NCBI GenBank assembly: GCA_038246255.1
Contig: JBBRWC010000007.1
Coordinates: forward strand, 3,449 to 67,448
Direction of reading: 5' to 3'
Length of the DNA: 64,000 nucleotides
DNA from: RI-242 sp038246255
GTDB taxonomy: Bacteria; Planctomycetota; UBA1135; GCA-002686595
Shown here: one piece after another, positions 53,365 to 62,731 of the stretch
Layout: each line of letters opens with the position of its first letter
Numbering within the stretch: position 1 is the stretch's first letter
Translations under genes and position numbers: made by a program
Notes under the pieces: generated by a model
The model's input: the letters and a program-made list of their open reading frames with translations, nothing else
Database searches by the model: none
Told to the model about the DNA's origin: nothing

Positions 53365-54345
53365 ACCGTGTCGGCCAGCGTGCGCGAGCTGAGCCCGGCT
53401 GCGTGCGCCTTCGCGGCGCTCACGCGGTTGAGGCCTGCGAGGGGGCCTTCGCCCGGCGCCCATACCGGCAGCTCGCCCCACGGACGCAGACCCAGGCGTT
53501 CGAGGTCATCCGCGGGGACCCACGTGAACCGTGCGTCGCTGCCAGTCACTGCTCGCGAGCCGTGCAACAGGTCGGCGATCGTTGCGCCGTTTTTGGGCCC
53601 CACCGCGTTGAATACGCCGCGCGCGCCGTTCACTAGTCCGGGTTCTTCATCAGGTTTTCGAGCAGACGAGCCCGAGTCGTCGCCTGGCGGTGCTTTGCGG
53701 CCGCGGGCGGCCGGGGGCGACTACTTCCTCACTCTGTTGCACACGCTGCGGCCAGTAGGTGAAACGGTCCGTCTCGTCGCGCGGACCGACGATCAGGCCG
53801 GGGCGGACGTTGAACGTGCGGCCGGGCAACGCGGCTTCGACCGCTTCTTCGCACAGGGCCTTGAGCGGTCCGTAGTTCTCGTTGTCGATCTTGTCGGGGT
53901 CCACTTCCGTCAGTCGGCCGATGGGGGTGTTTTCGTCGATGCCGAGTGTGCCGAGTTCGGGATACACCGATACCGTCGAAACGAGCGCATACGCACCCAC
54001 GCGGTCCGCGAGAAATTCCGCCGATGCCCGGGCGCAGCGGGGGATATACGCCGACGTGTCGACCACGAAGGCGAACATACGGTCGTTGCGCAGTGCGTCC
54101 AGGCCCGCGTCCATCTTCGGGTTGCGGTCGCCCTGGAGCTTTTCGAGGTCCGGGAACAGGTCCGCGTTGGTGTGTCCGCGGTTGAACAGAACGGGCGTGA
54201 TGCCACGCGCGAGGGCGGCTTCGACGATATGCGGGCCGAGGAAACCCGTTCCACCCAGAACCAGCAGCGTGGCTTTGGAGCCGCTGGCCGATGCGGCCGC
54301 GGTTTCGGATTGTGTCGAGGATGCCGGGTTGCGGCCGAAGGCATC
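53365..54345 (-). pseudogene. broken NAD-dependent epimerase/dehydratase gene
   Basis: The frame is open from about 54345 and reads KATLLVLGGTGFLGPHIVEA (Rossmann motif GGTGFLG), VLFNRGHTNADLFPDLEKLQ, GAYALVSTVSVYPELG (catalytic Ser region) and FNVRPGLIVGPRDETDRFTY, then stops at 53650 in a non-family tail. Similarity resumes in another frame at about 53633: NGARGVFNAVGPKNGATIAD then LPVWAPGEGPLAGLN and AHAAGLSSRTLADTVS. It then ends near 53365 without the family C-terminus. The catalytic YxxxK is not evident, and no convincing start codon or signal is seen. It carries an internal loss with frameshift and a truncated 3' end, next to the convergent histone-like gene. Confidence 0.8.
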
Positions 54346-54396
54346 GCGCCAATTCGGTCGACGTGCTGTTGGAAACGCGGACGCCTGCGGCGCGTT

Positions 54397-55638
54397 ATGG
54401 GGCCCGTGTCCACCGCTGCTTCCCCGGCTGCGCCGTCTTAGTCCCCTGCGCCCTGGCGTCTCGCGCCCGGCGAGGCGCCGCGGCTATTCGGCCTCGCCGC
54501 GCTCAACTTTCTGACCCTGGGTGCTTGGTACGTCCTGCGCCCCCTGCGCGACGAGATCGCAACCATCGATCCGGACTTCGTCCCGACACTTTGGACGTGG
54601 GTTTTTGTGGTGATGCTCGTCCGGTCGCCCTTGTTCGCGACGCCGGTCGGACGCCGGTCGGACGCCGGCCCAGGCGCCGGCTCCTATCGTTCGTGTACGT
54701 GCTTTTTGCGCTCGTGATCGCGGGTTTCGCGCTGTTTTTCGCGCACGCGGAGGGGCATTTGCACGAGCGCGGCGCGGCTCTTCGGGCCCGTCGCCGCCGC
54801 GCTGTTCGAAGTGGGGCGCTGGATCGTGCTCGTGCTCGACACCTATGCGCGCCGCCACCGCGGAGTGGACGACGGACCGCTGTCGGCGGAGGCGGCGCAG
54901 GAGCACATCGGCGGCGGCGTGATCGACGGACTGGTGCTCGTGTTCCGCTCCCCGTACCTGCTGGCCATCGTTGCCTCTATGGCGTTCACCAACGTCGCAG
55001 GCGCGGTGTTCTACCTCCAGCAGTCGGAGATCCTGAAGGAGCACCTCGTCGAGCGCGCCGCGCGTGGTGTGTTCCTCGCGGACATCAACACGTGGAGCAA
55101 CGGCATCGCGCTCCTTGGCCAGCTCTTCCTCAACGCGTGGATCCTGCGCCGTGTCGGACCGGGCATTGCGCTCTTGGGTTTGCCGGTCGTCGTGTTCGCT
55201 GCGCTGGCCGCGCTGGGTTGGGTGCAGTGGAACGGGAGCGCGCCGCCAGTGATCCTCGGCACGTTCGCCGCTGCGGAGATCGCGCGGCGATCGGCCAACT
55301 TCGCGCTGTCGCGTCCGACGCGCGAGTACCTCTTCACGTTGGTCTCGCCCAGCGCGAAGTACCGCTCCAAGAACTTCATCGACACCGCCGTGTACCGCGG
55401 CGTGGACGTGGCGGCGAGCGCCGCGGAGCGCGGCCTGCGTGCGGGCGTGGGATTGCCGCTCTACGGGGTTGCGTTTGCGTTCTTACCGCTCATCGGGGCC
55501 TGGGCGGCGCTCGCGCTCGTGCTTGGACGGCTCGCCCGGATCCGCGTGCGAACGGGTGCCGAGCCCCCTTCAACGCCGCGCACGATGGACCGCACGGTCA
55601 ATCCCACGGGGGACCGCGCCGGCGGAAACGGGGTATGA
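54397..55638 (+). pseudogene. broken MFS-like (nucleotide-transporter-type) membrane protein gene
   Basis: From the ATG at 54397 the frame reads MGPVSTAASPAAPS, then a TAG at 54439, then LFGLAALNFLTLGAWYVLRP, a first helix typical of TlcA/MFS-type proteins with VLRPLRDE. A tandem 11-bp duplication (CGCCGGTCGGA at 54641 and 54652) shifts the frame; RRLLSFVYVLFALVIAGFAL then continues in the next frame. Near 54775 it returns to the first frame (LFGPVAAALFEVGRWIVLVL), skipping about 45 family residues. The remainder to 55638 is open, with several helices and ILKEHLVERAARGVFLADIN. So there is a nonsense codon, a duplication and a deletion. A shorter product from an internal start (for example 54811) is conceivable but would lack the N-terminal helices. 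Confidence 0.8.
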
Positions 55639-55805
55639 ACAGGGTGGATGGCGCGCGGTCTTCGGCCCTTGGGGGCTAGCAAGAATCGTGTCCCTGCTTC
55701 AGGATGCTGCATTGGCGGCAAACGGCCGGGATCCGGGAACCCCCGGGCCCCGCCGCTGCGTCGTAGACGCTTCCCGACACCCTCGACCCCTTCTCCTCCC
55801 TCCCC

Positions 55806-56642
55806 ATGCTCCCCCTCAGCTTCACCAAGGGCCTCGCCCTCGCCGCGTTCGTGCTCGCCGGAGCCTTCACAGCCCCCGCCGCGGCCCAGGCGACCCACGT
55901 TGTCCAGTTGTTTACCGTCTCCTTTAGCCCCCAGAACCTCACGATCCAGGAGGGCGACACCGTCCGCTGGGAGTGGGTGACGGGCTTCCACGACGTCAAG
56001 AGCGGCGTGAGCGGCGTGGCGAACGGCATCTTCAACTCAGGTAGCCCTGTCCCGGCGCCCGCCCTGTTCCAGGTCACGTTCGACGCGGCCTTCCTCGCGG
56101 CGAACCCCGTTCCGGCCAACACCTACAACTACTACTGCACCGTCCACCTGCCGATCATGACGGGGCAGATCGTGGTGCAACCCGCGGCCCAGCCGGGCGG
56201 TGTCACGCCCTATGGTTCGGGCATCAACCCGGCAAACAGCCTGGTCCTCCTGAGCGGCCAACCCGCCGTCGGTCAGCCCTTCAGCTTGGGCGTGCGCAAC
56301 ACCGCGACCACGACCAAACCCGCGGCGTTTGCGTACCTCGTGTTCGCGACTGCTCCCGATGCGAACTTCCCCGCCGGGACCGTGCTCCCGGGCTTCGGAC
56401 TCTCCGCGCCGGGCGCCGCGGGTGAGCTGCTCGTCAGCCTCCTGCCCCCGAACCCCCTTGGGCCGCTCGGACCCGTCGGTTGGGCCGGTGGTGTCGCTCC
56501 GCCGGCACCGTTCAACCTCGCGATCCCCAACAACCCGAACCTGGTCGGCGTGGATCTCTACTTCCAGGGCGCGCTCATCACGCCCAGCCAGGGTTTTTCC
56601 CTGGGCCTCACCAACGGCCTCGAAGTCACCGTCGGCAGTTGA
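55806..56642 (+). CDS. secreted type 1 copper protein (cupredoxin) with surface C-terminal domain
   Basis: 278 residues. Signal peptide FTKGLALAAFVLAGAFTAPA with an AAA-type cleavage. Residues 30-125 form a plastocyanin-like domain: QNLTIQEGDTVRWEWVTGFH with the first copper His, and NYYCTVHLPIMTGQIVV, whose Cys, His and Met complete the type 1 site (C-x2-H-x3-M). Residues 140-278 are a beta-rich domain with PDANFPAGTVLPGFGLSAPG and the ending LYFQGALITPSQGFSLGLTN. The same ending occurs in the next gene, so this domain is probably a surface-anchoring or assembly module. Likely an extracytoplasmic electron carrier. Confidence 0.85.
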   Translation: MLPLSFTKGLALAAFVLAGAFTAPAAAQATHVVQLFTVSFSPQNLTIQEGDTVRWEWVTGFHDVKSGVSGVANGIFNSGSPVPAPALFQVTFDAAFLAANPVPANTYNYYCTVHLPIMTGQIVVQPAAQPGGVTPYGSGINPANSLVLLSGQPAVGQPFSLGVRNTATTTKPAAFAYLVFATAPDANFPAGTVLPGFGLSAPGAAGELLVSLLPPNPLGPLGPVGWAGGVAPPAPFNLAIPNNPNLVGVDLYFQGALITPSQGFSLGLTNGLEVTVGS

Positions 56643-56827
56643 GCAGCAGGGCGGGCGCGGACACGCGGCGCCCCACGGGGTAGCCGTCCGCAGTTCGCCG
56701 GGATAATCGATCCGGGCCGGGGTTGGGTTTGGACCCGGCTCTGGCCCGGCGCCGTTTCGGGACGGGCCGTTCTCCGCGAGCTTTCCCTGAGCATCGACGG
56801 GGTAGGAGTAGGATCGAGAGCGGTCCC

Positions 56828-59422
56828 ATGGCGTTCGACATCTATCGCCCGTCCTCGATGCGCGGAATGCGCCCCCGGCTCGCCCGGGTGGGCGTGGTCC
56901 TGGCGCTGCTCGGGGTGCTGCTCGCGCAGGTCGCGCTCGGCCGCGACGTAGGACTCCCGTGCTCCCGCTGGGAAGGCATTGCGAACCCGTGGACCGGCGT
57001 TGCGCTCGCGGCCGGCTCCTTGGCGCGCGCCAGCGCGGTGTACGGCGGCGACCTGCACGTGGGTGGGTCCAAGCTCGGACCGGGTGCGTTCGCCAACGTG
57101 GTCCGCGTCGATGCTGGCCAGCCGCAGCCACTCGGCACGGGGATCGACGGCGGGGTGGACGCCCTGTTTGTGTACCGCGGCGAGCTCATCGCTGGCGGAG
57201 AGTTCCAAAGCGCGGGGGGTGTCGCGGTCGGCAACGTCGCGCGCTGGGATGGCAACGTCTGGAGGCCGCTGAGCGCGTGGGGCGTGGACGGGCGCGTGCG
57301 TGCCCTGTCGGTGTGGGGTGGAGCGCTCATCGTCGCGGGCGATTTCCAAAGCGCCGACGGCGCGTTCACGCCGGGGGTCGCGCGGTGGGACGCCAACGGA
57401 TGGAGCGGACTCGGCTCGGGACTCGCGGGGCGCGGCGCAAGCCTCGCCACCTTTGGCAATGACCTCGTCGTTGGCGGCGAGTTCACCACTGCGGGCGCGC
57501 TGGCTGCTTCCAACGTCGCGCGCTGGAACGGTGCGAACTTCGCCGCCCTCGGCGCGGGCTTGCCCGGCTTCGTGCGTGTGCTCAAGATGCACAAGGGCGA
57601 GCTGTTCGCAGGGGGCGACTTTGCCCAACCTGGCCCGAGCGGCCTGCAACGTGTCGCGCGTTGGACGGGCTCCGCGTGGGCGGGGCTTGCGGGCGGTGTC
57701 GACGGACCCGTGCGCACGCTCGTCTCCTACGGCGCGGACCTGATCGCGGGTGGCGACTTCCAACTCGCCACACTCGGCCAGGGGCCGTTTTTTGCGAGCG
57801 TGCTTTCGCCCCATGTCGCGCGCTGGAACGGCGCCGGGTGGCGGCCCCTCGGACCGGGGATCTTTGGACCCGTAGAGCACCTTCAGGCCCTCGACGGCGA
57901 TGTGCTCGCCCTCGGGGAGTTCGACGTCGCGGGCACCCAAATGGCCCACTCCACCGCGTCCTGGACGGACTGCGGCTGCGGTGTTTGGAGCCAATTCCCG
58001 AAGGGCTTTTCGGGCAGCGGGCAAACGACGGTCCAGACCGTGCTCGACACACCGCTCGGCCTCGTCGTGGGGGGCTTTTTCCTCGAGGTCGACGGCAAGT
58101 TCGCGCGCAGCATCGCGCTGTGGAAAGACGGCAGTTGGAGCAGCTTCGGCTCCGGCTTGAACGGCATCGTCTTCGCGCTCGCATGGCACGGCTCGGAGCT
58201 GTACGCGGGGGGAGCCTTCCAAAGCTTCGATGATCCGGAGGCGCGCAACCTCGCGCGCTGGGATGGCAACGGCTGGCGCGATGTCGGCGCCGCGCCCAAC
58301 CTTCCGGTGTTTGCCCTCGCTCCCACCGGCAGCGAACTGATCGTCGGCGGCCAGTTTACGGCGATCGGTGCGCTGCCGTTCGGTTCCGTCGCGCGTTACG
58401 GCGGCGGTGTATGGAAAGCCATGGACGCTGGACTTCACGGCAGCGTCTACAGCCTGCGCGCCCACGGCGGGCAAGTGTTCGCGGGTGGAGTGTTCGACAG
58501 CGCGGGTGGGCAATCGGCGCTCAACGTTGCGCGTTGGGACGGTGCACAGTGGCATTCGCTCGGCGGTGGCACCGACGGTCCCGTGCTGGCGCTGACCGTG
58601 TATGGAGATCACCTCGCGGTTGGCGGCAGTTTTGGGTTCGCGGGCAACGTCGACGCTCATTCCAGCGCGCTTTGGGCGCTCGACGGTGTGAGTGGATGGA
58701 GCGCGCTGGGCTCGGGTCTTGCGCCGGGTGCGTCCTCCTCAGGCGTGTTCGCGCTGCGGCACATCGACGGCAAGCTTGCGGCCGGTGGCACGTTCACGAA
58801 GTCGAGTGGTGCCCCCGCGGACCGCATGGCGATCTGGACGGGCTCCGCGTGGGAGATCGCGGCCGGGGACTTCGACGGCGACGTCTTTGCCCTCGATGTC
58901 TCGGCGGGTCGCCTCGTAGCGGGGGGCCGTTTTGATCAGATCGACATGAAGGCCGCGCGTTCCCTCGCGCGCTGGGCACCCTGCTTGCTCGCGGTGGCGC
59001 AGCCCTTTGGCCTGGGCGCGGACGCACCGTCGCTGACGGTCAACGTCGGTGTCCCGCGCAGCGCGCACCGCCTGTTCCTTGGGATCGATCCGGCGCGCGT
59101 GGGAGCGCAGGACTCGGGGCTCGCGTGGCTTTTGGTGTCGGGCGCACCCGACCCCGCATTCCCGCTCGGCACGCCTCTATTTGGATTCGGCTTCACTCCG
59201 CCGCACATTCAGCCGCTGCTCATCGGACTGGGGATCGGATCGTTGGGCGCGACCATGGGGCCGTTCCCGTGGCCCTACGGTGCACCGGCCGTTGACATCG
59301 AGTTCTCCGTACCGCCATCCCCCGCGCTGGTGGGCACGTTCCTCTTCGCCCAGGGCCTCGTCGGAGTGTGGAGCCAAGGCCTCGCGCTGACGAACGGGCT
59401 GGGGCTGCTGATCGGCAACTGA
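56828..59422 (+). CDS. large repeat surface protein (beta-propeller-like) with shared C-terminal domain
   Basis: 864 residues from the ATG at 56828. Signal peptide (VGVVLALLGVLLAQVALGRD). Residues ~55-720 contain about a dozen repeats of roughly 45 residues with the pattern GGEFQSAGGVAVGNVARWDG and ALSVWGGALIVAGDFQSADG, i.e. G-G-x-F ... ARW-x-G ... W-x-L-G-x-G. This is like a Kelch- or delta-60-type beta-propeller. The last ~130 residues are the same module as in the cupredoxin gene (PDPAFPLGTPLFGFGFTPPH; then LVGTFLFAQGLVGVWSQGLA with a final LTNGLGLLIGN). It is likely an extracellular or surface protein, perhaps glycan-binding. Catalytic residues are not seen. Confidence 0.82.
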   Translation: MAFDIYRPSSMRGMRPRLARVGVVLALLGVLLAQVALGRDVGLPCSRWEGIANPWTGVALAAGSLARASAVYGGDLHVGGSKLGPGAFANVVRVDAGQPQPLGTGIDGGVDALFVYRGELIAGGEFQSAGGVAVGNVARWDGNVWRPLSAWGVDGRVRALSVWGGALIVAGDFQSADGAFTPGVARWDANGWSGLGSGLAGRGASLATFGNDLVVGGEFTTAGALAASNVARWNGANFAALGAGLPGFVRVLKMHKGELFAGGDFAQPGPSGLQRVARWTGSAWAGLAGGVDGPVRTLVSYGADLIAGGDFQLATLGQGPFFASVLSPHVARWNGAGWRPLGPGIFGPVEHLQALDGDVLALGEFDVAGTQMAHSTASWTDCGCGVWSQFPKGFSGSGQTTVQTVLDTPLGLVVGGFFLEVDGKFARSIALWKDGSWSSFGSGLNGIVFALAWHGSELYAGGAFQSFDDPEARNLARWDGNGWRDVGAAPNLPVFALAPTGSELIVGGQFTAIGALPFGSVARYGGGVWKAMDAGLHGSVYSLRAHGGQVFAGGVFDSAGGQSALNVARWDGAQWHSLGGGTDGPVLALTVYGDHLAVGGSFGFAGNVDAHSSALWALDGVSGWSALGSGLAPGASSSGVFALRHIDGKLAAGGTFTKSSGAPADRMAIWTGSAWEIAAGDFDGDVFALDVSAGRLVAGGRFDQIDMKAARSLARWAPCLLAVAQPFGLGADAPSLTVNVGVPRSAHRLFLGIDPARVGAQDSGLAWLLVSGAPDPAFPLGTPLFGFGFTPPHIQPLLIGLGIGSLGATMGPFPWPYGAPAVDIEFSVPPSPALVGTFLFAQGLVGVWSQGLALTNGLGLLIGN

Positions 59423-59513
59423 CAGGGCAAAAAAACGGCGCGGCCCAAACGAAGTCGCGCTCAGGTGCCTTTTGGCCCGACGCCCAAGCGGTGTTGAAGC
59501 TCGTTCGCGGGAG

Positions 59514-60425
59514 TTACGACGCGGCGCTCGTGTCGGGGTCGTCCGCACCCCGCGCGTGCGCCAGGCGGGCGGCCAGCGCGTCGATCGTCGCGGGGCCGTG
59601 GCCCGCGAAGTGGTTGTTCGCGAAGACGTAGATGTCCGCCAGGCGGGTTGCGAGGGTTTCGATGAGCACGGCCCAGCGCTCGAGCTGCGGCGCGCGGTCG
59701 ATCACGGTTCGGTCGAAGGTCGTAGTCAGCGCTTCCGTCGCTTTGCGGTCGCCGATCAGGCGCACGTAGCCGAAGTTCGCGGTCAAGAGCAAGTCGAGTC
59801 CACCCAGTCGACGCGCAAGTTCGTCCGGATGTGGGAGGTAGTCAAGGTCGACCAGCGCGAGCGCCGCGTTGCGCGCGCGCAACAGGTCGAGCAACGGCGG
59901 TGCAATCCAATTTCCATTGCGTACTTCGACGGCGACCGCGATGTCCCGGGGCAATGTTTCCAGATAGGCATCCAAGCGCTCGAGGAACGGAACCACTCCG
60001 GAAAACGCCGTGCGGTTGAAGTAGGGGAACTGCAGGAGCAGCGGGCCGCGTTTTGCGCCAAGGTGGGCCATTCCCGCGAGGAACGCATCCGTGTCCGCCC
60101 GCGCGCGGGCACCCGTCATCACACGCGCGCCGTCGGGTTGCGCGGCTTCGCCCCCGTGCGCGATCGTGCGCGGGAACTTCGCGGCCATGCGAAATCCTTC
60201 GGGGAGCTTCGCGCTCCATCCTGCGACCAAACGCCGGTCGGGCACGCGGTAGTACGTGACGTCCGCTTCGACGGTCCGGTAGCGCCGCGCGTAATGGGTC
60301 AGAAAGTCCCCCGGTTTTGTCCCTGACGGATAGAACGGCCCGACCCAGCCTTTCGCCGACCAACTGGACGTGCCGAACCACAGGTCGGCAGCCCGTTCGT
60401 CGCTCGAGCGCGCGGCGGCGTCCAT
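59514..60425 (-). CDS. DUF72 family TIM-barrel protein
   Basis: 303 residues from the ATG at 60425, which overlaps the stop of the upstream barrel gene by one base (TGATG). DUF72 (YecE-like) features: LWFGTSSWSAKGWVGPFYPS at the N-terminus, YRTVEADVTYYRVPDRRLVA, FRMAAKFPRTIAHGG, LLLQFPYFNR and VAVEVRNGNWIAPPLLDLLR. The C-terminus has IYVFANNHFAGHGPATIDAL. The fold is a TIM barrel; a nuclease-like function has been proposed but not established. Cytoplasmic, no signal. It reads leftward and shares a transcript with the barrel gene. Confidence 0.88.
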   Translation of the reverse strand: MDAAARSSDERAADLWFGTSSWSAKGWVGPFYPSGTKPGDFLTHYARRYRTVEADVTYYRVPDRRLVAGWSAKLPEGFRMAAKFPRTIAHGGEAAQPDGARVMTGARARADTDAFLAGMAHLGAKRGPLLLQFPYFNRTAFSGVVPFLERLDAYLETLPRDIAVAVEVRNGNWIAPPLLDLLRARNAALALVDLDYLPHPDELARRLGGLDLLLTANFGYVRLIGDRKATEALTTTFDRTVIDRAPQLERWAVLIETLATRLADIYVFANNHFAGHGPATIDALAARLAHARGADDPDTSAAS

Positions 60426-62026
60426 CAGCGCAAGAGCGGCCGGGAAAGCTGCCACGAGAACGTCGCGGCGATCGATTGGCCTTCGAACGTGCCGCGATCC
60501 GCTTCGAGCTTGCCGAACTCGAGCCCAAAATCGAACGACGGGCGCACGCGGTAGCGCCACCCGGCGCTGAACTCGTGGATCAGACCGGACGCGACGTCCG
60601 CGCCGCCACCGCCGGCCGCGCCCGCGTGGTATTGGACGTAGAAGTCGCCCGCGGCAACGGTGCGCAGCACGTCGAGGTTGTGGCGCAGACCGATCTGTCC
60701 CTCGCGGTATCCGCCGATCTCGCCATCCCACGCGCTGAATGCGCGCAGGCTGAGCGTTAACCAGGTCGCGACGTCCTTCGCAACGCCCGCCCCAACGAGA
60801 TGCACGTCGTCCTCGAGGGGCTCGCCGTCCTTCGAAACGACGTCGCTCGGCAGGAAGTAACTCTTGTGGAGCAGTTGCACCGTCCAATCGTCGAGGGCGT
60901 AGTCGCGCGCGAAAACACCCTCCGCCTGGAGTCGCGTACGGTCGAAGTCCTCGGGCAGCGCGGCGGCGCGCGGCGCCCAGCGCGCCGCGACTCCGACACT
61001 TGTGCCGTCGAAATGCCCGTCCGGCGCGACGAAGTAACCCCCGAGCAGCCGCACCGACCAGTCGCGGGAAAGGAAACCCTCGAAGCCAGCTTGGGCCGCT
61101 ATCAGCAAACCGCCACCCGTGTCGACTTCGCCGCCACCCGCGGCGCCCGCGAGCACCCGCCATTGCCAATCCATCACGCGGTTCGTGCCCGGAAACCAGG
61201 GCCCCCGCCGACCGATGCCCGACACTCCCTGGGCGTAACCCGCCGCTCCGCCGGCGCCGGCGCCCGCGACTTCGATCGGAACGAACCAGCCGTCGTCGAG
61301 TGGCAACTCCACGCCCGCTTGGCCCAAAAGGATGCGGCGCGCGAGCCGCGAGCCGTCGCGCCGGCGCGAGCCCGAGCTCGGGTCAAGGTAAAGGCCGCCG
61401 ACGACGAGCGCGTCCTCGCTCGGCACCAATGTGCCCCGCGGCAGCGGGTCAAGGTCGAAGATCGACTCCCCGGCGGTCAGGATCTCGTCGAAGCGCGCAA
61501 GTCCGATGCCCAACTGCGTGCTGGACAGCTCACCACCTGGCACTTGGATGTGGCTCAGCTCGATTCGCAGCGCGAGTCGCGATCCGATCGCGTATTCGAA
61601 TGCCAAGTGCGGACGCACAAAAAGCCCGCCGCCCCAGTCGCCCTCGTCGGCGCCGCCACCCCCCAAAAAACCTCCAACGTCGATCCACCAGCGCTCCGCG
61701 AGGGCTTGCCGCCAGCCCGCGCTCGCACCCGCCGCATAGAGGCCACCGCGATCGCCGAGGACCGAACCGTACCCGCCAAAACCCAGGTAAACGTTCGGGA
61801 CCTCGCGGAACAGCTCGAGCAGGTCGTAATGCAGACCCACCAGCACCGCTTCACCCGGTCCGTCCGGGTTGGCCTGCTCGAGGCTCACCCGCCAGCGTGT
61901 CGGGTTGGCCGAAAACTCGACGTCCTGGGCCATCGCCGGGGTCGCGAGCGCAGCGGAGGCAAAGAGCCACGCGGCCGCAAAGAGGGGGCGGCGCAGCGCT
62001 GCGCGCGGGGGGGGCCAGCCGTGCAT
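60425..62026 (-). CDS. outer-membrane beta-barrel-type protein
   Basis: 533 residues from the ATG at 62026. A cleavable signal (RRPLFAAAWLFASAALATPA then MAQ). The mature protein is rich in alternating hydrophobic and polar strands, with aromatic girdles (GWRQALAERWWIDVGGFLGG; WTVQLLHKSYFLPSDVVSKD; GFEGFLSRDWSVRLLGGYFV) and ends ATFSWQLSRPLLR, with the C-terminal phenylalanine a few residues inside. An N-terminal region (residues 30-180) resembles acyloxyacyl-hydrolase-like or OmpA-type barrels and is followed by a second barrel-like half. No family is assigned. Its gene is followed with one-base overlap by DUF72, a pairing I do not recognise. Confidence 0.65.
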   Translation of the reverse strand: MHGWPPPRAALRRPLFAAAWLFASAALATPAMAQDVEFSANPTRWRVSLEQANPDGPGEAVLVGLHYDLLELFREVPNVYLGFGGYGSVLGDRGGLYAAGASAGWRQALAERWWIDVGGFLGGGGADEGDWGGGLFVRPHLAFEYAIGSRLALRIELSHIQVPGGELSSTQLGIGLARFDEILTAGESIFDLDPLPRGTLVPSEDALVVGGLYLDPSSGSRRRDGSRLARRILLGQAGVELPLDDGWFVPIEVAGAGAGGAAGYAQGVSGIGRRGPWFPGTNRVMDWQWRVLAGAAGGGEVDTGGGLLIAAQAGFEGFLSRDWSVRLLGGYFVAPDGHFDGTSVGVAARWAPRAAALPEDFDRTRLQAEGVFARDYALDDWTVQLLHKSYFLPSDVVSKDGEPLEDDVHLVGAGVAKDVATWLTLSLRAFSAWDGEIGGYREGQIGLRHNLDVLRTVAAGDFYVQYHAGAAGGGGADVASGLIHEFSAGWRYRVRPSFDFGLEFGKLEADRGTFEGQSIAATFSWQLSRPLLR

Positions 62027-62216
62027 GGCGGCGAATGCTAGCGCCTGCCGCGCGGACGTGGGGGCGGGGGTCCGAGCTCTGGCCCGCGGCTGGTAGAGTC
62101 GCTGCCCCGTCCGGGCGCGCGTCCGGCCGGTCCATCGATCCCATCCCAAGATCCCACCCCATTCGGCTTTGCTCGCGCTGCCACGCACTGGCGGCGGCGG
62201 GCGCTCAAACACCACC

Positions 62217-62672
62217 ATGGCTATCCAAGTAGGCGCTGCGGCCCCCGACTTCACCCTCAAGACCCAGGACGAGAAGGAGTGGAAACTCTCCGACCACAAG
62301 GGCAAAAACGTCGTGCTCCTTTGGTACCCGCTCGACTGGAGTCCCACGTGCACCAAGGAGAACTGCAAGATCTCTAAAGAGCCTGTGATCTCGGCGCCCA
62401 ACAGCGTCGTCGTCGGCATCAGCCGCGACTCGACCTGGTCGCACAAGGCCTACCGCAAGGCGGAAGGCATCACGCATGAGCTGCTCGCGGACCCGATGTT
62501 GGCCGTGACGAAGCAGTACGGGCTCGAGCACCCCGCGGTGCCGTTCATCAGCCACCGCGCGACCGTGATCGTCGACAAAAACGGCAAGGTGGCCTACGTC
62601 GGCGTTCAAGAGAAGACCGGCGAAGAGCGCGACCTCGCCGCCGTGCAAGCGGCGCTCAAGAAGCTCGGCTGA
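62217..62672 (+). CDS. Bcp/PrxQ-type peroxiredoxin
   Basis: 151 residues from the ATG at 62217. AhpC/TSA-fold peroxiredoxin: APDFTLKTQDEKEWKLSDHK at the N-terminus, LLWYPLDWSPTCTKENCKIS with the peroxidatic Cys in PTC and a second Cys five residues later (CTKENC, as in Bcp). VGISRDSTWSHKAYRKAEGI then ATVIVDKNGKVAYVGVQ complete the fold. It reduces hydroperoxides with a thioredoxin-type partner in the cytoplasm. No OxyR or reductase gene is next to it. A hairpin 19 bases after the stop probably terminates it. Confidence 0.92.
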   Translation: MAIQVGAAAPDFTLKTQDEKEWKLSDHKGKNVVLLWYPLDWSPTCTKENCKISKEPVISAPNSVVVGISRDSTWSHKAYRKAEGITHELLADPMLAVTKQYGLEHPAVPFISHRATVIVDKNGKVAYVGVQEKTGEERDLAAVQAALKKLG

Positions 62673-62690
62673 TTGTTCGCCTTAGCGTTC

Positions 62691-62730
62691 GCCGCGCGGC
62701 CGGACACCCCCGGTCGCGCGGCGCTTTGAT
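62691..62730. terminator. bidirectional hairpin between peroxiredoxin and FtsX-type genes
   Basis: A 13-bp near-perfect stem: GCCGCGCGGCCGG at 62691-62703 with CCGGTCGCGCGGC at 62710-62722, loop ACACCC. It is followed on the plus strand by a short T-rich stretch (GCTTTGATTT). It lies between two convergent genes and could end both transcripts. Confidence 0.6.
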
Positions 62731-62731
62731 T

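Noticed and set aside
54811..55638. An intact short transporter starting at 54811
   Set aside because: It would lack the N-terminal helices seen upstream in the broken parts, so the locus is reported as a pseudogene.
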